This document shows, in pieces, positions 33,340 through 44,780 of a DNA stretch of 64,000 nucleotides (position 1 is its first letter; every line of letters starts with the position of its first letter). The position numbers were made by a program, and so were the translations under genes. Origin of the DNA: Atherix ibis (lineage: Eukaryota > Arthropoda > Insecta > Diptera > Athericidae); assembly GCA_958298945.1 (NCBI GenBank), contig OY282607.1:35993000-36056999 (forward strand), in the 5' to 3' direction. The notes under the pieces were generated by a model. The model had not been told where the DNA came from, did not search any database, and was given only the letters and a program-made list of their open reading frames with translations.

Positions 33340-33870
33340 CAGTCACCCACGACTATTGGGATTGAGATACGCCCAATCAGCGCATATATTGTACCATAAC
33401 TGAATATTAGGAGTAAGTAATCAGTTACAAGCTGATCATCTCAACAGTTACAAGCTGATCACCTCAAGTTACCTTAAACCTCTGCTGTCATCAGCAGTGA
33501 CAACACCCGAGATAATTGCCAGTTATCTCCCTCCTGCGATCAGTTATCTCCAAAGTTTCACTACATTTGCCAGTTATCTCCCTCCTGCGATCCGAACATC
33601 GTACCCACGATATAGGTGTCAACCATAGCCACCACGTGAATGCCTAAGTACCTCACCAATAATCGAGCACAGAACTAGTTCATCATATTTTACAGAACAA
33701 AGAGGTACGACTCCACCTGCATTAGCATACAAGCAAATACTACAACTATGCATGAAAGCTATGCAAAGCTTCAACGCCATAATCATGAAAGATCTATTTA
33801 ATATTTTGAATTTCGTTCTGTTGGGCGTCTCGGTTCCCGAGGTACCAATTTTTTTATTAGAGTACTTTAG
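33340..33870 (+). repeat. Dispersed repeat 'R' copy, inserted in the LINE
   Basis: Shares GAGATACGCCCAATCAGCGC, AACCTCTGCTGTCATCAGCA and GACAACACCCGAGATAAT with the repeat at 58341-58600. An internal duplication of GCCAGTTATCTCCCTCCTGC (about 33519 and 33570) is present. No coding frame was recognised. Confidence 0.65.
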
Positions 33871-34243
33871 GTCTGTACCCCGCTCAGTGAGCAGTGGTCA
33901 GCAATCTTTTAACTTCCTGACCTTTTTCCTCTTCTCTTCCTTCTCTACTTCACTCCTTTTCTTTCCTCATCTATATTGTACATGCACCACCCTTACTATG
34001 TGATATTAATGGCTTTACTATGAATTTTAATATCAAATTTACTATAACTTTTATATAGTTTAGTCGACAAAAGTAGAATTTTAATATTTACTTTTGCCGC
34101 TTGTTAGCTATTTTACATTTTTATGCCATCATTGGGATGAGAAGCTGGCATATACTTAACATCCCGGAACCGGCGGAGATAGGATGAATGTCAGAATATT
34201 GAATATTTACCAGAGAGCTAGAGTCGCTGGATTTTAGAATGTA

Positions 34244-34291
34244 GGAAGTTGCAGCGAGTCCTACCAAAGGGTAGGACTCGCTGCAACTTCC
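34244..34291. repeat. Perfect 22-bp-arm hairpin with 4-base loop
   Basis: GGAAGTTGCAGCGAGTCCTA plus CC at 34244-34265 pairs perfectly with 34270-34291, leaving the loop AAAG. It lies in the segment interrupting the LINE. Confidence 0.9.
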
Positions 34292-35028
34292 AAAGCAATC
34301 CATCATGCCATAAACGGTCGAAAACGTGCGAAAATGTCAAGAAATACGTCTGAGCAGTATTCCTTTCGCTTTAGCGAGCACACGATGAGCGGAATACTCA
34401 GCTCTAAATCCAAACTGATGCTGAGGAATCACACCGGCGGTTTCACAAATGGGGTAAAGACGTTTTTGGATTACTTTTTCAATGACTTTTGATAAAATAG
34501 GAAGGAGGCTTATGCGTTTATATGAGGTAGAAATGTTTTTCGGTTTGTTGAGTTTTGGTATCATTTTGATGGAAAACATTTTAAAAATGAATGAAAAGAT
34601 TATGTGCGGAGAATACTACTATAAATATTAGGACCAGTAATTTTTTTGGATTTTTACTTTAATATTTCCGAAGTTATCAGGTCATATCCTGGAGCTTTTT
34701 AGTTGGATAGGTGTTGTATTATGGATTTAACTTGGGAAGAAGTGAAAAAATTATGAGATGGACTTATCGGCAACTGCGTGAATATTTATCGGTATAGTTC
34801 TTCATTATGCTGAATGTATTGGACGGCATTGTGTGGTTTAAAGGTGTTTGCTAAGTGTTTTCCAAAGGAGTCGGCTTTCTGTTTGTCCGTTCCGTAGGTG
34901 TTATGAAGCGTCGGTGTTAGCTGTCCAGAGTTACTTATTAGTTTTCAGTGATTAAATGTTTTTAGTAAATCGTTCTTTAGTGTAGTTAATTTATTTCTTG
35001 CAACAGATCTCGTTACAGTTGGTTCAGT

Positions 35029-35672
35029 GTTTTCTTGTCACTTGGCAACCTTGAACGTTCCCACAATAGGCTCTGGCTTTCACCATTGTTACAGACACTG
35101 GTTTGGGACGGTTTTTATATAATTCGAACCAATTATAAGATGTTGTTAGTCTTCGATTCTTTTTACTAGGATCATTAGTAATTTAAGACCTACAAAACTG
35201 GGGTAAGCTCCGAAAACTTTCGATCCTATGAAAACGTTCTATAGTTCTATGAACGGTACAGTTTGAAATTTTAAGATTATCTGCTATAAAATGCTCCGAT
35301 TTATTTTCGTTAAATAAAGTAAAAATGGCAAAACCGAATTTTCCAATTTTGTTTTCTTGTCACTTGGCAACCTTGAACGTTTTCACAATAGGCTCTGGCT
35401 TTCACCGTTGTTACAGACACTGGTTTGGGACGGTTTTTATATAATTCGAACCAATTATAAGATGTTGTTAGTCTTCGATTCTTTTTACTAGGATCATTAG
35501 TAATTTAAGACCTACAAAACTGGGGTAAGCTCCGAAAACTTTCGATCCTATGAAAACGTTCTATAGTTCTATGAAAGGTACAGTTTGAAATTTTAAGATT
35601 ATCTGCTATAAAATGCTCCGATTTATTTTCGTTAAATAAAGTAAAAATGGCAAAACCGAATTTTCCAATTTT
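35029..35672. repeat. 322-bp direct tandem duplication carrying a Tc1-like HTH remnant
   Basis: Two nearly identical units, 35029-35350 and 35351-35672, each begin GTTTTCTTGTCACTTGGCAA and end CCGAATTTTCCAATTTT. Differences are few (GTTCCC vs GTTTTC; ATGAACGG vs ATGAAAGG), which suggests a recent duplication. On the minus strand each contains IADNLKISNCTVHRTIERF, the HTH of a Tc1-type transposase. Confidence 0.88.
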
Positions 35673-37833
35673 TTCTATGCTTTTAAATTTTTAATTAAAT
35701 AGACGTTAATAGCTTCCAACTTAAGATAAATATTTAAAAAAAATGATGAAACTAATCCTTTATATATTTGTACAAGATAATATTTAGGAATATTAAGAAA
35801 GTAAAATAATTTATGAAAATTTATTTTTATCTGCTACAAACAATGGCACGAGAACTTGGTAATTGCACTTGTCCGGTTATATGGGAAGAAAAGGGATATG
35901 AGTGAAAATAACGACTATATTTTTTTAATATTTAAGGAAAAAATAAAATTTTTCAAAAGGTACTTTTAACTTGATAATATTGTAGCTATAATATTTCTAG
36001 ACAATATATTGTTATCGAGGTGTTCGCAGACTTTTCACCGGGAATGTACGTACATATTTATGTACAAACGTACCAACGAGTATTATGCATACAAGAAAAA
36101 ACCAATAATAGTGTTCGTTTTAATCGGCATATTACAGTCGCACCAAAAATTAACTAATTCACAATTCCAAACAAGTAAGGTAGAAATACAATTCCGACGA
36201 CAATTGCAAACGGCTAATGGTTGTCACTGGCAAACTTTTTCAAAACGTTCACAATCTTATGGGAATGCACATAACCACAACTGCAAACTTTTATCAATTT
36301 TAACATTTCAGTGTTTTTAATATGGCAGCACCGTTGAAACCGAAATTAAATTAAACATACAATTGTATACACATATGAGGTTTAGTGAACGTAAAAATTA
36401 CACTAATCATTAAATATAAATAATAAACTGGTCAAATGACGTTTCTGTACTCATTAAAATTATATTTTATTGGTAGGTTCGGGCGTTTGCAGTTGTTGGA
36501 ATTATGTTGCCGGCTGTACTATTCTGACTATTGTAAATAAGTGATAAATGCCACTAACGTCAACCACATGCATGCATGCATGCATGTAGGTGGTGCGTAA
36601 ACATTTCCAATTAAAAGAGCTTTCTCTACTATTTGATATGGTTCACACACTCTCATATGTAAGTAATAAACTGCCATCTGAGAGCGCAGATAAGATTCTG
36701 TATAAAAAGCTAATGAGCTAATGAAATAGAGTTAGTTGAGTCAGCGGCGGATAAGAAATTGTGTGAAAAGCTAGTATGAGTTATAAATAAATCGATTATT
36801 TTTAATTATATTCGAACATTTTAGTTTTAAGTGTTTTAATGTGCTTTAATAGGATGGATTTGTTCATGTTTTTTTTTATTAGTGCAATAGAAAGTCGATA
36901 AAGAAAGACAAAGCAAATATTTCGGATAACCCTGTATAATTTGGGCAAAATTTCTAAAAAAAAAAGTTTGGTGTTAAAGTTGCAAATCTAGTAGACAATA
37001 TCAAAAACTTGATTTTTTTTTTTAATTATTTACCACTTGAATTATTGCATAATAATTATTTTATAAAAACAAAAGAAAACAATCTCTTATGTTTTTCTTA
37101 TTGGCTACATAATATCTCGGCTTTTCGTTTTATATTCGAAGTGGAAATATTTAATCAACAACCAAAAAAAATTTTTTTTGTGCATTTTATCTTAAATAGT
37201 TTTACATATAAAAAAATACGAAAGAAGTGCAAAATTTTTGATAAAGCAGCTTTTTTCTTATTTTTTTCTAATTATATTTTGCAAGTGATTTTCTGTTTAA
37301 TATGTAAAGAAGTGGTAAGGTGTACACTACTGCTCATAAGCTATTGCCTTGGCTTTCATTAAAGTTCATTAACGTCGACTGATAATGTTGCGGCGTATGT
37401 TTAGGAGATCTTTGTCGTGCTGGAAAGTGAATTTTCGCTAAAAAATCTTGTATCACGAATTTTTTCTGCAGTTGTACATTCTCTCTCCTTCTCGCCTTTA
37501 ATAAGAAAACCATGAGATTGTGTATTTTTTTGCCCACAGTAGGGCGCTCCTTTTTTCTAATAACAATTCGATTTTTTGCGACATAATATGCACATTGTTT
37601 GAGTTATCACTTATAGAAGTTAAAAAAATATATAAAAAGAAGTGTACATAAACATGGAGAAGTGACCTGTTCAGTAGTTCTGCAATCCAAGCTTCTGGCA
37701 GCTGATGTAAAATTTGTGGGTTAATCAATTGTGCCTTTCATTTTATGGATTTTTGTAATTGGGCTTTTCGTAGAATTATACACATGTAATTAGTAATTAA
37801 GATCACATTTATTTAGATTATTTTTGATAGGAC
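35673..37833. other. AT-rich DNA without recognised genes
   Basis: Contains a short GCAT repeat at about 36566-36587. Frames at 36009-36320 (+) and 37009-37362 (+) have low-complexity or unremarkable composition and no domain. Nothing else could be supported. Confidence 0.45.
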
Positions 37834-40316
37834 CTTAGATTATATTGTAGAAGAACTGGATATGCCTCTTAGATTAAAGAAGTCTGGATAGGCCTCTACA
37901 CAAAAATTCTGTCCAAATTTTGTTGGCAATACATTCATAGAACGCACACACATGCAATACAACAGAAACGGCGTAAATCATTGGGGGCCAATTTAAAAGT
38001 TCAGTATGCGATTGAAGCGGTTCGTTTAAAACCATTTTAATGTGTGATATCATTTACACATACACGTATGCGTAAAGAAGTAGATTTTTTAATATTGCGG
38101 GTCTTGTTTGATGGAATTAGTTTTGTAAATATGCTATAAAACACAGTATTCTATTTTTAAATATTTATTTATTTATTATGTATTTTCATTTTATTTATTT
38201 CACTGTATATTATTTATTAAAACAGAATTTTTGGGGAATAGTATATAAAAATATGAATTGTAGGTTATTTGATTATATGAAAGCAATTATGTGCACAATA
38301 AGATGTTAACCGTATACAACATTAAAGGAAATGCTTTAAAACTAAATTACAATATGAAAAATTTAATGTACTTAAAAAATTAATAACTAATATTCTAAAA
38401 AAAAGAAAACAATATTATGTAGTAAATGCATTATAATATGGTCTAATAGAGCAGTCAAAACAAATTTATTTAAATAATAAGCTTACCGAAGAATAAACTT
38501 TATTTATTATAACACAATGAAAACAGCAATGGAAAATAGACAGAAAAATTCGGTCCCTTAAACTTTCTTACACACACTTTATATATACCGGCACTGTATT
38601 ATTTTATGGTAAACATTGAACTGTCAACATCGGATTCACAAATGACAAAGCTAACCCCCAAGTCTCTCACTTTCATGGAGAATTAAAGTTTTCAAACTCT
38701 CCGAAAGTCTACAAAATTGAGACGGTTTATATTTGATTGATATTTACGAAATGTATAATAAATCTAAAATAGAATTCCATTTCGTATCAAAAGATTGTAC
38801 AAAAAATAAAAATGACCTATCGTTGTAATTAAATTGTATTTTTGTTTCCAGTAAGTGAATTAAAATAAATATAAATTATGCTTTTGCAATTAAATAAATT
38901 TCCATTACGACACATAGATGGCAGTGGGTGTCATGTCTACATAAAAAATTTTTGACAGTCATATCCCCCTAGTAAAAATTTGTACACAAAATTGCGTAAA
39001 CATATACGGTAAAGGCTTATCCAGGTATTCTTTAATCTAAGATATGCCTCTACACAATAAAAAAAACACATTGGTAGAGCGCACACACTTGCAAAGTAAC
39101 AGAAACGGTCTAAATCAGTGGGGGCCAATTTTAAACTTCAGTAAGCAATTGAAGCGGTTCGTTTAAAATAATTTTCATATATGATGTCATTTATGCATAA
39201 ACAAATCAATTTTTTTTAATATTGCGGATTTTGTTGTTAGATGGAATTAGTTTTGGAAATTTACAATATAAGACAGTGTTCTTTTTGAAAATATTATTTA
39301 TTTATTATATTTTCATTTTATTTATTTCGCTATATATTATTTATTAAAACAGAATTATAAACTGGAAGAGCATATAAAAATATAAATTGTAAATTATTCG
39401 ATTATATCAAAACAATTATGTGCACAAATAAAAATCCATTCCAAAAATGCAAAATGAATTAAATGTAAGAATGTGATATTATGTTGAAAATTAAAACTAC
39501 AACGCAACTTAGTAAATTTTAATGTTAAATCAATCATTTGTCTGCACTTAATTTTCCTTAAATAACCTTACACATATTTTACGTACGCCGGCACTGAACT
39601 ATTTTCTGGTAAACATTGAACTGTCAACATCTCATTTATTTACATTTATTGAATGGCGAACTTTTTACTTTTTAACCACTTTTTGGACAAAATAAATCAT
39701 TAAAAGCCATTTAGGCACATCATAAACTAAATTTTTGTTAATTTCTTTAGTAAAAGCGAAGATGTCAACTTACCGAAAGAAAGAAATTCCCAGTTTCCTT
39801 ATTCAGATGAATAACCAGTAACCCTTTATAAAAAACTTCATTTTTTGAAACCAAAACTTCCAATTAAATGTTATTAACAATATAACTATTTATATAAATA
39901 CTTGCTTTTTCGTTAATACTTCAAAAAAGATAAAAACCACACTTTAACTTGCACTATCCGATAAGTGCCAAAATAACAACAAAAGTATGCAAGCATTTCC
40001 GAATGCGAAAACGAAATAAATAATAAACTTAAAATACAATTCCATTTCATATCAAAATATTGTACGAAAAATAAAAATTACCTGTCGTTGTGTTTAAATT
40101 GTATTTTGGTTTGCAATAATATAAATTATGCTTTTGCAATTCAAAAAATTTCTATTACGAAAACTACATGTCAGTGAGTGCCATCTCTATATAAAAAAAT
40201 TTACACAAAAGTATGTTACGATTTCTCGTCGCTGTTGCAATAATGTAGACAGAAAATTGCGTATACATATACGAAAATCTGACGTACGGGACTATCCAGG
40301 TATTCTTTAATCTAAG
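37834..40316 (+). mobile_element. CTTAGATT-family TIR element, outer copy, with exact 8-bp target duplication
   Basis: Starts CTTAGATTATATTGTAGAAG and ends ATTCTTTAATCTAAG. GATAGGAC is duplicated at 37826-37833 and 40317-40324. A second copy (37868-39041) is inserted 34 bp from its left end. Without that insertion the outer copy is about 1.3 kb. It has no coding capacity, so it is non-autonomous. The TIR is about 27 bp with mismatches (CTTAGATTAAAGAA, two or three variable bases, CTGGATAGGCC). An 8-bp duplication is the hallmark of hAT and P elements, but the terminal bases do not fit the classic hAT (CA-G) start. Confidence 0.88.
37868..39041 (+). mobile_element. CTTAGATT-family TIR element, inner copy, with exact 8-bp target duplication
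   Basis: 1174 bp, CTTAGATTAAAGAAGTCTGG to ATTCTTTAATCTAAG. ATATGCCT is duplicated at 37860-37867 and 39042-39049, and that target is itself a piece of the family's left end. Internal landmarks shared with other copies include CATGGAGAATTAAAGTTTTC, AATGAATAATAAACCTAAAA-like and GGTAAACATTGAACTGTCAA. No open frame of note. Confidence 0.9.
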
Positions 40317-40754
40317 GATAGGACCCTAATCACGTTTAAAGATTATAGTTTTATCAAAAATCTTAATAATCAAACATCCAGAGAGGAGACATGAAAAATC
40401 TAAATAATCGTAGAGAAAAATTCTTGTTATCATTTTGGTGTCAAAAAGTGTGTGGAACTTTGTACTAGATTAACGGACTGAGCCAATTTTACTAATTTCA
40501 ATTTTCATTTTTTTCTCCCATATATATAAAAAACAAATAGTTTTTTTTTAAAAAACAAACGTTGGTTTTTAGTACCATAATAAAATATACGTAAATATTA
40601 ATTCCTCTCCTCCACTCGCCTCTTCATTTCACATTTTTCGAAACACTTATTTTACGGTGTTGAGCAAATTTGACGCATAAAATGATTTCGCCATAAAGTC
40701 GCCTATAAATTTATGGCTTGCATAAAGATTTATATCCAAATTCAAAAAAAAATT

Positions 40755-41470
40755 TAAGCTTAGATAACACCGTACGTGCAATGCACGATTTAAAGTGAAA
40801 TATATTCCTTTTTTTGCTACTCTAACAGTGTAATATTATATATGCGCGAACAAGTACAAATTTTGCTTGTGAATGGGATTATGCAGGTTTGCCGCAAACA
40901 AAGTTTGTGCATTGCACAAGCAGCTAATAATAGTGTATTCGCTTGAATGAAAATCTGTAAGATTAATCAATCTAGATGCACGAGCAATTTACGCGAGTTG
41001 GAATATTATTTTGATTGTGTGACGATTTGCTGATTTTCTATTGGTGAAGTTTTCAGTTTATTTACTTTGTATTGTGAATGACGTTTTCACATTCAATTGT
41101 TTATTCTCTTAAAACTATAATATTAAGTAATAAATTAAATAGTACGTAAATTTGATCTGAGTTTGATCTGAATTAAATAAAATTTATCATATACACGTAT
41201 AACATAAAATAAATACGAATGAATGATAATGCAGGCGCAAAATAAATATTGAAATTGTCAAATTTCAAAATAAACAACGCGCAAATAACGAGTTTGCTAC
41301 GAGCAACATGACTGTTGTCACAAGCTAAAATTGTTCGTTTACAAGCAAAAATTGTGCAATTGCACGATCAGTGTAATATATCTGCGAGGTGTTCGTTGAA
41401 TTAAATGATCCGACAGCGGACCATTTGCATAAGTAAATCGTGCGTTATACAGACGATTAATCTAAGCTTT
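40755..41470. mobile_element. Possible inverted-repeat element with AAGCTTAGAT ends
   Basis: AAGCTTAGATAACACCGTAC at about 40757 faces AATCTAAGCTT ending near 41470. Both are followed inward by a GCACGATTTA-like block, and GTGCAATGCACGA/GTGCATTGCAC motifs recur inside. No clear target duplication or transposase was seen, so this is only a candidate. Confidence 0.4.
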
Positions 41471-42059
41471 AGGATGGAATTACAATTATTCTTAGATGCG
41501 TTATTCGGGTTTTCTTCGGTTATACGAAATTTGCTGTAAGCTGTCAAAATTTTTAAAATCTACAAAGTCTTATTGGAATGCACACAACTCAGACTTTTTT
41601 TTATCGCCGATTTAAATATTGTTTTAATTTTGCAGTTAGGTGATAACTGAATACATTCTTTGTAGTTATCTTAAAAAAATTTCGTGAAACATCATTTATA
41701 AATAATAAATTTTATTGCAATTTGTTGATTAAGGCGAAATTTGTCAATTTTTAACAGTATTTACATTTCAGTTTGCAGTTTTTGTCGGAATTGCGTTCTT
41801 ATAATAAAACTGAACAAATTTTGAAACTCCAGTCTGAGACTAGTCATTAGGAGTACCCAAGAAAAATAATCGATTTCTTTACGAGCACATTGATTTTTTT
41901 TGTTTGCTCTGGTGTTAAATGGCACTGTGCAAATTTGTTTTTAAAAATTGTTCGATGTTTAGGAGGTGCTTAATGGCATTTAATTTCTTTTTTGGAAATT
42001 TTAACTTTTTCGCAGTTTTTATAATTTTTTGCTTAATCTACTCATTTTAAAAATGAATA
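41471..42059. other. No gene seen
   Basis: AT-rich. GTCTTATTGGAATGCACACA near 41570 echoes CAATCTTATGGGAATGCACA near 36250, suggesting shared repeat sequence. Confidence 0.4.
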
Positions 42060-42740
42060 ATGTTCATTGACTACTGCATCGCTTTTGACAACAAATAAGG
42101 ACCGACGATCCCACAATACCATAAACCACACCAAACGATCACTTTTCAAAATATAAATTTTCCTCATGAAACTCGTGACAAAATTTGTGAAGTAATGACA
42201 ATTTTGTTCATTCACCTATTTAGAGAGATAAAAATGCGCCTCATCTGAGATGATTTTCTTGGAAAAATCAGCACTAATTTCAAGTTGTTCCATTTTCACT
42301 TCCGCGGCAATTGTGATAGTCCCAACAACTTCAATTCTTGTGTGATAAATATTTGGTAAGGATTTAAACCCAAATTCAACCATAAAATACGCCTTGTTGT
42401 TGACAGCGCCCTGAAATAGATAAATTTTGGGTCTTCATCTACACTTACCTACACGACAGCAATATTCTCGGCATTTCGAACGGAGGTTTGTCTTACTGGC
42501 ACATGAACATTGTGTAAAGAAAAAGACTACGTTCAAAACTTTCCAGAATTCGACGAATATAGCGAACACACTAGACCGATTATGACTACCATAAATTGAA
42601 AATAGTGCACGATAAGTTGCAGTAAAATAACGATTAGTTTGGTAAAAAAAAATTGGATAATTTTCTTTCCATGAATAAATTGCAATACAACTGACAGTGA
42701 CAGTAAATTTTGATATTTCAACACCTATTGAAAACGCCTT
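42060..42740 (-). mobile_element. MAR-A-related transposase relic
   Basis: On the minus strand: a MERK-like start region near 42668, then FYG-less N-terminal remnants including TYRALFSIYGSHNRSSVFAI, then KKIISDEAHFYLSK with a stop and VNEQNC, then a VWCG-like block in a shifted frame. These match the first half of the MAR-A transposase, but the sequence has diverged and carries many stops. The right border appears to be in the AACACCTATTGAAAACGCC stretch that also forms part of the large hairpin. Confidence 0.65.
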
Positions 42741-42906
42741 ATATTAGCTGTATTCGATTGGACCCAATTTGTTACTGCAGTAGTTGTGTAACTGTCATCT
42801 TCTAACAAGATGACAGTTACACAACTACTGCAGTAGCAAATTGGGTCCAATCGAATACAGCTAATATAAGGCGTTTTTCAATAGGGGTTGAAATATCAAA
42901 ATTTAC
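42703..42906. repeat. Near-perfect hairpin, arms about 99 bp, 5-base loop
   Basis: The arm 42703-42801 pairs with 42807-42906 around the loop CTAAC. Mismatches are few: a one-base A-run difference near 42735 and a small number of substitutions. The arm includes ATTCGATTGGACCCAATTTG and AGTAGTTGTGTAACTGTCAT. The outer third of each arm is the end of the adjacent transposase relic, so the palindrome probably arose from a transposon end. Confidence 0.92.
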
Positions 42907-43166
42907 GTTAGGTGGATTCTAGTTGCTAAAATGAAAATAGATAGTTTTGCGGGTTCGTTGGTTATGTTGAAGTGTCATATTTTTGTTATGTTTACTTTAT
43001 TCGTGCAGGAAAATCGAAAAGAAATAGGTTATATTATTTTGAGGTTATATTTTACTGCTGTCAGTATATATATTATTTTGAGGTTATATTTTACTGCGAA
43101 CTAATGCACAGTAGCAAAATTGGTCCAAACGAATACAGATCTTATTGAGTTCAATTCACTAAAATA

Positions 43167-44336
43167 CCAGGTGTATAAGCTTAAATCCGCTGTTTGGTCA
43201 TAGATGGCGTGAGTGAGCGTATTAAACTACCATGGGCACGCCATACTTTTTTTTATGAGTTTGACATCTGTCAACATTAATCAGTGCATATTGTCAGCAA
43301 TTTCGTACAACAACATATATTTTTTCCTTTGGTAATCATATCTAGTTTTGTGCCAGAAAAAGACCATATGCGGGAAGCTCTGCTTTTCTGCTTCAATTCG
43401 AAGAAATCGACTGCCGAATCGCATCGAATGCTTATGGAGGCCTATGGTGACAGTGCTTTATCGGAAACAACGTACCGATATTGGTTTCGTCGGTTCAAAG
43501 ACGGCAAAATTTTAACTTGTGGGACAAAAAGCGTGAACATCGGCCTAGGAAGGTTGAGAACCATCAATTGCCGGCAACTCAACCAGTAATTTTCATGCGT
43601 CTTCGTGGCATGGGGAAGATTGAAAAGATCCGCATGAATTAAACGTTAGGCAGATGGAGCGACGCCAAAACACATGCGAAATCTTGCTCGCCAGATAAAA
43701 AATAAAGTCGTTCCTGCATCGGATTGTGACAGGCGATGAAAAGTAGATATATTTCGAAAATTCTAAACGTAAGAAATCGTGGGTTGATCCCGACCAACCA
43801 TCAACATCTTCCCCAAGACTAAATCTCTTCGGACGGAAGACGATGCTGTGCGTTTGGCGGGATCAGCAAGGTATATTCTACTATGAGATGTTGAAACCTG
43901 GTGAAACTGTCAATGCCCATCGCTACCACCAACAACTGATCAAATTGCATCATGCTCTGCGTGAAAAAAAGACGGATTATCAACAAAGATATGACAAGCT
44001 GATTTTCCTCCACGACAACGCACCATCGTACACGTCAAAAATGGTCCGAAACAACTTAGAGACACTCCACTGGGAGGTGCTACCCCACTCCGCTTATTCA
44101 CCAGACCTGGCCCCTTGCGACTACCACCTGTTTTCGCCGATGGGCTACGCCCTCTTATGAAGAAGTCCGAAAATGGTTTGCCTCGAAAGACAAGGAATTT
44201 TTTTGGCGTGGTATCCACAAATTGCCCGAGAGATGGGAAAAATGTGTAGTTGGCGAGGGCAAGTACTTTGAATAAATTTGTTTAAGAACATGTGTTTTTT
44301 CACTTAAAAACAGCGGATTTAAGATTATACACTTAA
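43167..44336 (+). mobile_element. mariner (mellifera-like), broken transposase
   Basis: The left end CCAGGTGTATAAGCTTAAAT and the right end mirror (ATTTAAGATTATACACTTAA) share AAATCCGCTGTT just inside. TA flanks both sides (43165-43166, 44337-44338). The transposase begins FVPEKDHMREALLFCFNSKK and runs through ETTYRYWFRRFKDG. A deletion removes most of the second HTH, and the frame resumes at HRIVTGDEK with TAG instead of a Trp codon. The rest (43843-44157) has HDNAPSYTSK and AYSPDLAPCDYHLF, which are the second and third Asp of a DD34D mariner. A shifted C-terminus (KDKEFFWRGIHKLPERWEK) ends the homology. Confidence 0.92.
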
Positions 44337-44338
44337 TA

Positions 44339-44780
44339 TGATATATAATTTGTTTGAAGTTGCTCTATCAAAATTCCTGTATTCTCACTTCAAAATGGAA
44401 GTTTTTTTTTTAATATGATGTGGCCCGGGCATTAAATGGGCTATTGTTTAAATAAGTTTGGACGAACCCGTTCCAAATCCTTTCGAATCCAATCATTACT
44501 ACGTAAAATACACTGAATTATGTTCGTCATATTGTTATCAACCACAACGCTCTCAATAAATACGCAACGAGGTCTAAAAAAGCGGTGACTTCGTAATCTT
44601 GTAACTCAAATTATCATTACAGGTAGATCACTTTTATGCCAATGTGTCCCTGCTAAACAAAAATATCCTTCCTTCAATTTATGTATGAAATAAAAATTTT
44701 AAAAAAAAAGTTATTCACTATTGTAAGTTTCATTTTGAAGAAGAACTTATTTATTCTTTTTTTCTTAGGATAGTTGAATA
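44339..44780. promoter_or_regulatory. Upstream region of cGLR-A, with a possible 5' UTR splice acceptor
   Basis: No TATA box is obvious. Directly before the ATG, TTATTCTTTTTTTCTTAG followed by GATAGTTGAATA looks like a pyrimidine tract and AG acceptor (44770), so a 5' UTR intron may end 10 bases before the start codon. This is inferred from sequence only. Confidence 0.35.

Larger units (their letters stand above)
32891..34580 (-). mobile_element. jockey-type LINE ORF2 fragments, split by another repeat
   Basis: Three minus-strand blocks lie in order. At 34579-34337: IPKLNKP, SYKRISLLPILSKVIEKVIQ and HQFGFRAEYSAHR (RT motifs 0-2). At 33350-33120: AGVLQGSILGPILHNIYTHD, then ATYDEDTAFL in place of ATYADDTA. 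At 33096-32896: SVRYLGLIFNKRLTWNPHTK (thumb region). Motif A and part of the fingers are missing because a repeat 'R' copy and other sequence occupy 33340-34330. The catalytic box has lost an Asp, so the copy is inactive. Confidence 0.82.

Noticed and set aside
36566..36587. GCAT repeat as a possible protein-binding site
   Set aside because: Simple microsatellite; no reason to assign a function.
37834..40316. Reading the pair of CTTAGATT ends as LTRs of a retrotransposon
   Set aside because: The ends are inverted, not direct, repeats, and the 8-bp duplications differ for the inner and outer copies, which fits two nested DNA elements.
43940..44218. Minus-strand frame across the mariner transposase
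   Set aside because: It is a shadow of the plus-strand transposase, whose motifs (HDNAPSY, YSPDLAPCDY) are clear.
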